Shown: positions 62,791 through 64,000 of the stretch, one piece after another | How positions within the stretch are numbered: position 1 is the first letter of the stretch | Layout of the letters: the number at the start of each line of letters is the position of its first letter | NCBI GenBank assembly: GCA_023415495.1 | Contig: JAEZKK010000035.1 | Location: 73,606 to 137,605, forward strand | Length of the DNA stretch: 64,000 nt | Source: Bacteroidota bacterium | Lineage (GTDB): Bacteria; Bacteroidota; Bacteroidia; Bacteroidales; P3 | Direction: 5' to 3' | The notes under the pieces: model-generated | What the model saw: only the letters and a program-made list of their open reading frames with translations | What the model was told of the DNA's origin: nothing | Database searches by the model: none | Made by a program: the position numbers and the translations under genes

Positions 62791-63738
62791 ATGAAGATAA
62801 AAACCGAATATAAGGTTGGAATAGTAGGAGTTATAACAATAGCAATACTATATTTTGGAATATCATTTATGAAAGGTAGAGACTTGTTTAAGGTAGAAAC
62901 AAGCTATTATGTTGTCTTTGATAATGTAGAGGGACTTTACAAATCCAATTACGTCTATCTCAATGGGATGAAGGTTGGTTATATTAAGGACATTAATAAT
63001 ATAGATGCCTTTGGAGAAAGCTTTTTAGTCCATATTTCTATTAAAAGCGATATTAAAATCCCAAATAATTCGGAGATTATGATTTTCAATTCCGACCTCT
63101 TAGGCTCCAAAGCTCTAAAAATAGTTCCTGGCAATTCAACTATTGCATATAATAGTAAAGATACAATACCTTCGGTTACAGAGACAGGACTTATTGACCA
63201 ACTTTCCCAAGATATAACTCCTATCATTGGACGACTTAATAGAGTTATTACAAGTCTTGACACCTTATTGCTTAATGTGAATTCAATTATGGACAAAGAA
63301 ACTCAAAATGATATAAAACAAAGTATTGCTAATATCAATTCTGCCACTGCGAATATAGATAATATATCTTTAAAGCTTGACGGATTGATGGAGTCTGAGA
63401 AACAAAGAATAACGAATATATTTGCAAATGCAGAAAGCATTACCAAGAATCTTAGGGATAATAATGCTAAGCTTACAAATGCAATTGAGAATTTTAATAA
63501 TATATCAGACACAATTGCACAAGCTAAATTAGGCAGCACAATTAGGGAAACTAACCAAAGCCTTAGCAGTTTAAGCAATATATTAAAGTCAATTGAAAAG
63601 GGAGAAGGAAGTGCGGGACTATTAATTAAGGATGATAAACTTTATAATAACCTTGAGAAAAGCTCAAAAGAATTAGAAGCACTTATAGAGGACATCAAAA
63701 CAAATCCAAAGAAATACTTAACCATTAAAGTATTTTAA
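62791..63738 (+). CDS. MlaD/MCE domain protein
   Basis: A 315 aa lipid-transport substrate-binding protein: one N-terminal membrane helix (about 7-26), one MCE domain (about 37-115: FDNVEGLYKSNYVYLNGMKVGYI, of which VEGLYKSNYVYLNGMKVG is the signature) and a long helical tail. It works with an MlaE/MlaF-type ABC transporter in lipid traffic between the membranes; no such transporter gene is in this window. It starts 2 bases after the amidase gene. Confidence 0.9.
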   Translation: MKIKTEYKVGIVGVITIAILYFGISFMKGRDLFKVETSYYVVFDNVEGLYKSNYVYLNGMKVGYIKDINNIDAFGESFLVHISIKSDIKIPNNSEIMIFNSDLLGSKALKIVPGNSTIAYNSKDTIPSVTETGLIDQLSQDITPIIGRLNRVITSLDTLLLNVNSIMDKETQNDIKQSIANINSATANIDNISLKLDGLMESEKQRITNIFANAESITKNLRDNNAKLTNAIENFNNISDTIAQAKLGSTIRETNQSLSSLSNILKSIEKGEGSAGLLIKDDKLYNNLEKSSKELEALIEDIKTNPKKYLTIKVF

Positions 63739-63814
63739 TCTTAAAATCTTCTTTAACGATTAAACCTTCAAATCAAATTTAAAGATATTTAATCCCTATT
63801 TAATCCGAATTTTC

Positions 63815-63927
63815 CTTGATTTAATTGTAAAACAATGCCATTGTTTAGCCCAAACAATGCGGTTGTTTCACTAAAACAATGCGGTTGTTTTCCCAAAACA
63901 ATGCCATTGTTTCAGATTTATATCAAG
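63815..63927. repeat. Palindromic repeat array G (22-bp grid, four cores)
   Basis: This lies after the MCE gene. Cores of type AAACAATGCCATTGTTT and AAACAATGCGGTTGTTT are centred at 63838, 63860, 63882 and 63904, exactly 22 bp apart. The order is first type, second, second, first. Outer arms CTTGAT (63815) and ATCAAG (ending 63927) mirror around the same centre, 63871. The remaining gap to the window end holds one hairpin at 63967. Confidence 0.85.
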
Positions 63928-63966
63928 AAAGATTTTGTTTATATCTAATATAAATAGATTAAAACA

Positions 63967-63994
63967 AAAGGGCGAGAATTTCTTCTCGCCCTTT
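63967..63994 (-). terminator. Hairpin terminator, probably for a minus-strand gene beyond the window
   Basis: A perfect 12-bp stem AAAGGGCGAGAA / TTCTCGCCCTTT with a TTTC loop. Read on the minus strand it is followed by TTGTTTT, and on the plus strand by no T run, so it most likely ends a transcript coming from the right. Confidence 0.75.
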
Positions 63995-64000
63995 AAGGTA

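Overview
The window is a gene-dense, AT-rich stretch of a Bacteroidota (Bacteroidetes) chromosome, most likely from the Bacteroidales or a nearby order. The evidence is a complete gldK-gldL-gldM-gldN plus porP/sprF block for the type IX secretion system (T9SS), five proteins with T9SS type A C-terminal sorting domains, a DUF4270 lipoprotein, Bacteroidota-type lipoprotein signals, and many -7 promoter boxes of the form TAnnTTTG. No plasmid, phage, insertion sequence, rRNA or CRISPR feature was found. The only tRNA is tRNA-His(GUG).

Layout. 1-7.9 kb: rplY and pth on the plus strand meet a minus-strand cluster (glycogen-synthase-like protein, DUF4270 lipoprotein, MORN-repeat protein, Maf, response regulator, sensor kinase), with pcm upstream. 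8-11.2 kb: a lipoprotein, an initiating sugar-phosphate transferase and a methyltransferase. 11.3-17.3 kb: the T9SS/gliding core porP-gldK-gldL-gldM-gldN. 17.4-21.7 kb: an envelope cluster (lptB, a polysaccharide deacetylase, hldD, kdsC, an RlpA/SPOR protein). 21.8-29.4 kb: a shortened methyltransferase relative, mnmA, a thioredoxin-like lipoprotein with a secreted partner, an exonuclease, dsbD and an EnvC-like activator. 29.6-35.2 kb: a DksA-like protein, lspA, a CorC-type protein, a TolQ/ExbB-ExbD-ExbD proton-channel cluster and trmN6. 35.5-43.8 kb: a sigma-54 activator, aroA, an FAD dehydrogenase, aroB, recQ and kdsD. 44.1-47.9 kb: four tandem paralogous T9SS cargo genes. 48-55.9 kb: tRNA-His, a flippase, pyrD/pyrK, a lipoprotein, tig, era and a BaiN-type flavoprotein. 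56.2-63.7 kb: another T9SS cargo, a barrel-like protein, lptD, an amidase and an MCE protein.

Much of the window serves the cell envelope: LPS precursors (kdsD, kdsC, hldD), LPS transport (lptB, lptD), lipoprotein maturation (lspA), peptidoglycan turnover (EnvC-like, amidase, RlpA), disulfide supply (dsbD), and the T9SS motor with several of its cargos.

The most striking unexplained structure lies between genes. Seven gene-free stretches, each immediately 3' of a plus-strand gene, hold arrays of short palindromes on a strict 21-22 bp grid. Five of the seven (loci B, C, D, F, G) also show overall dyad symmetry. Every locus uses its own sequence word, but the architecture is the same: 4-6 core palindromes exactly 22 bp apart at four loci, with flanking 21-bp units where present. 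Apart from one divergent-promoter region and the tRNA spacer, every gene-free stretch longer than 200 bp carries one. Two arrays 34 kb apart share one identical 21-base unit in opposite orientation. I regard this as the best candidate for an undescribed element class. Its function is not determined by the sequence.
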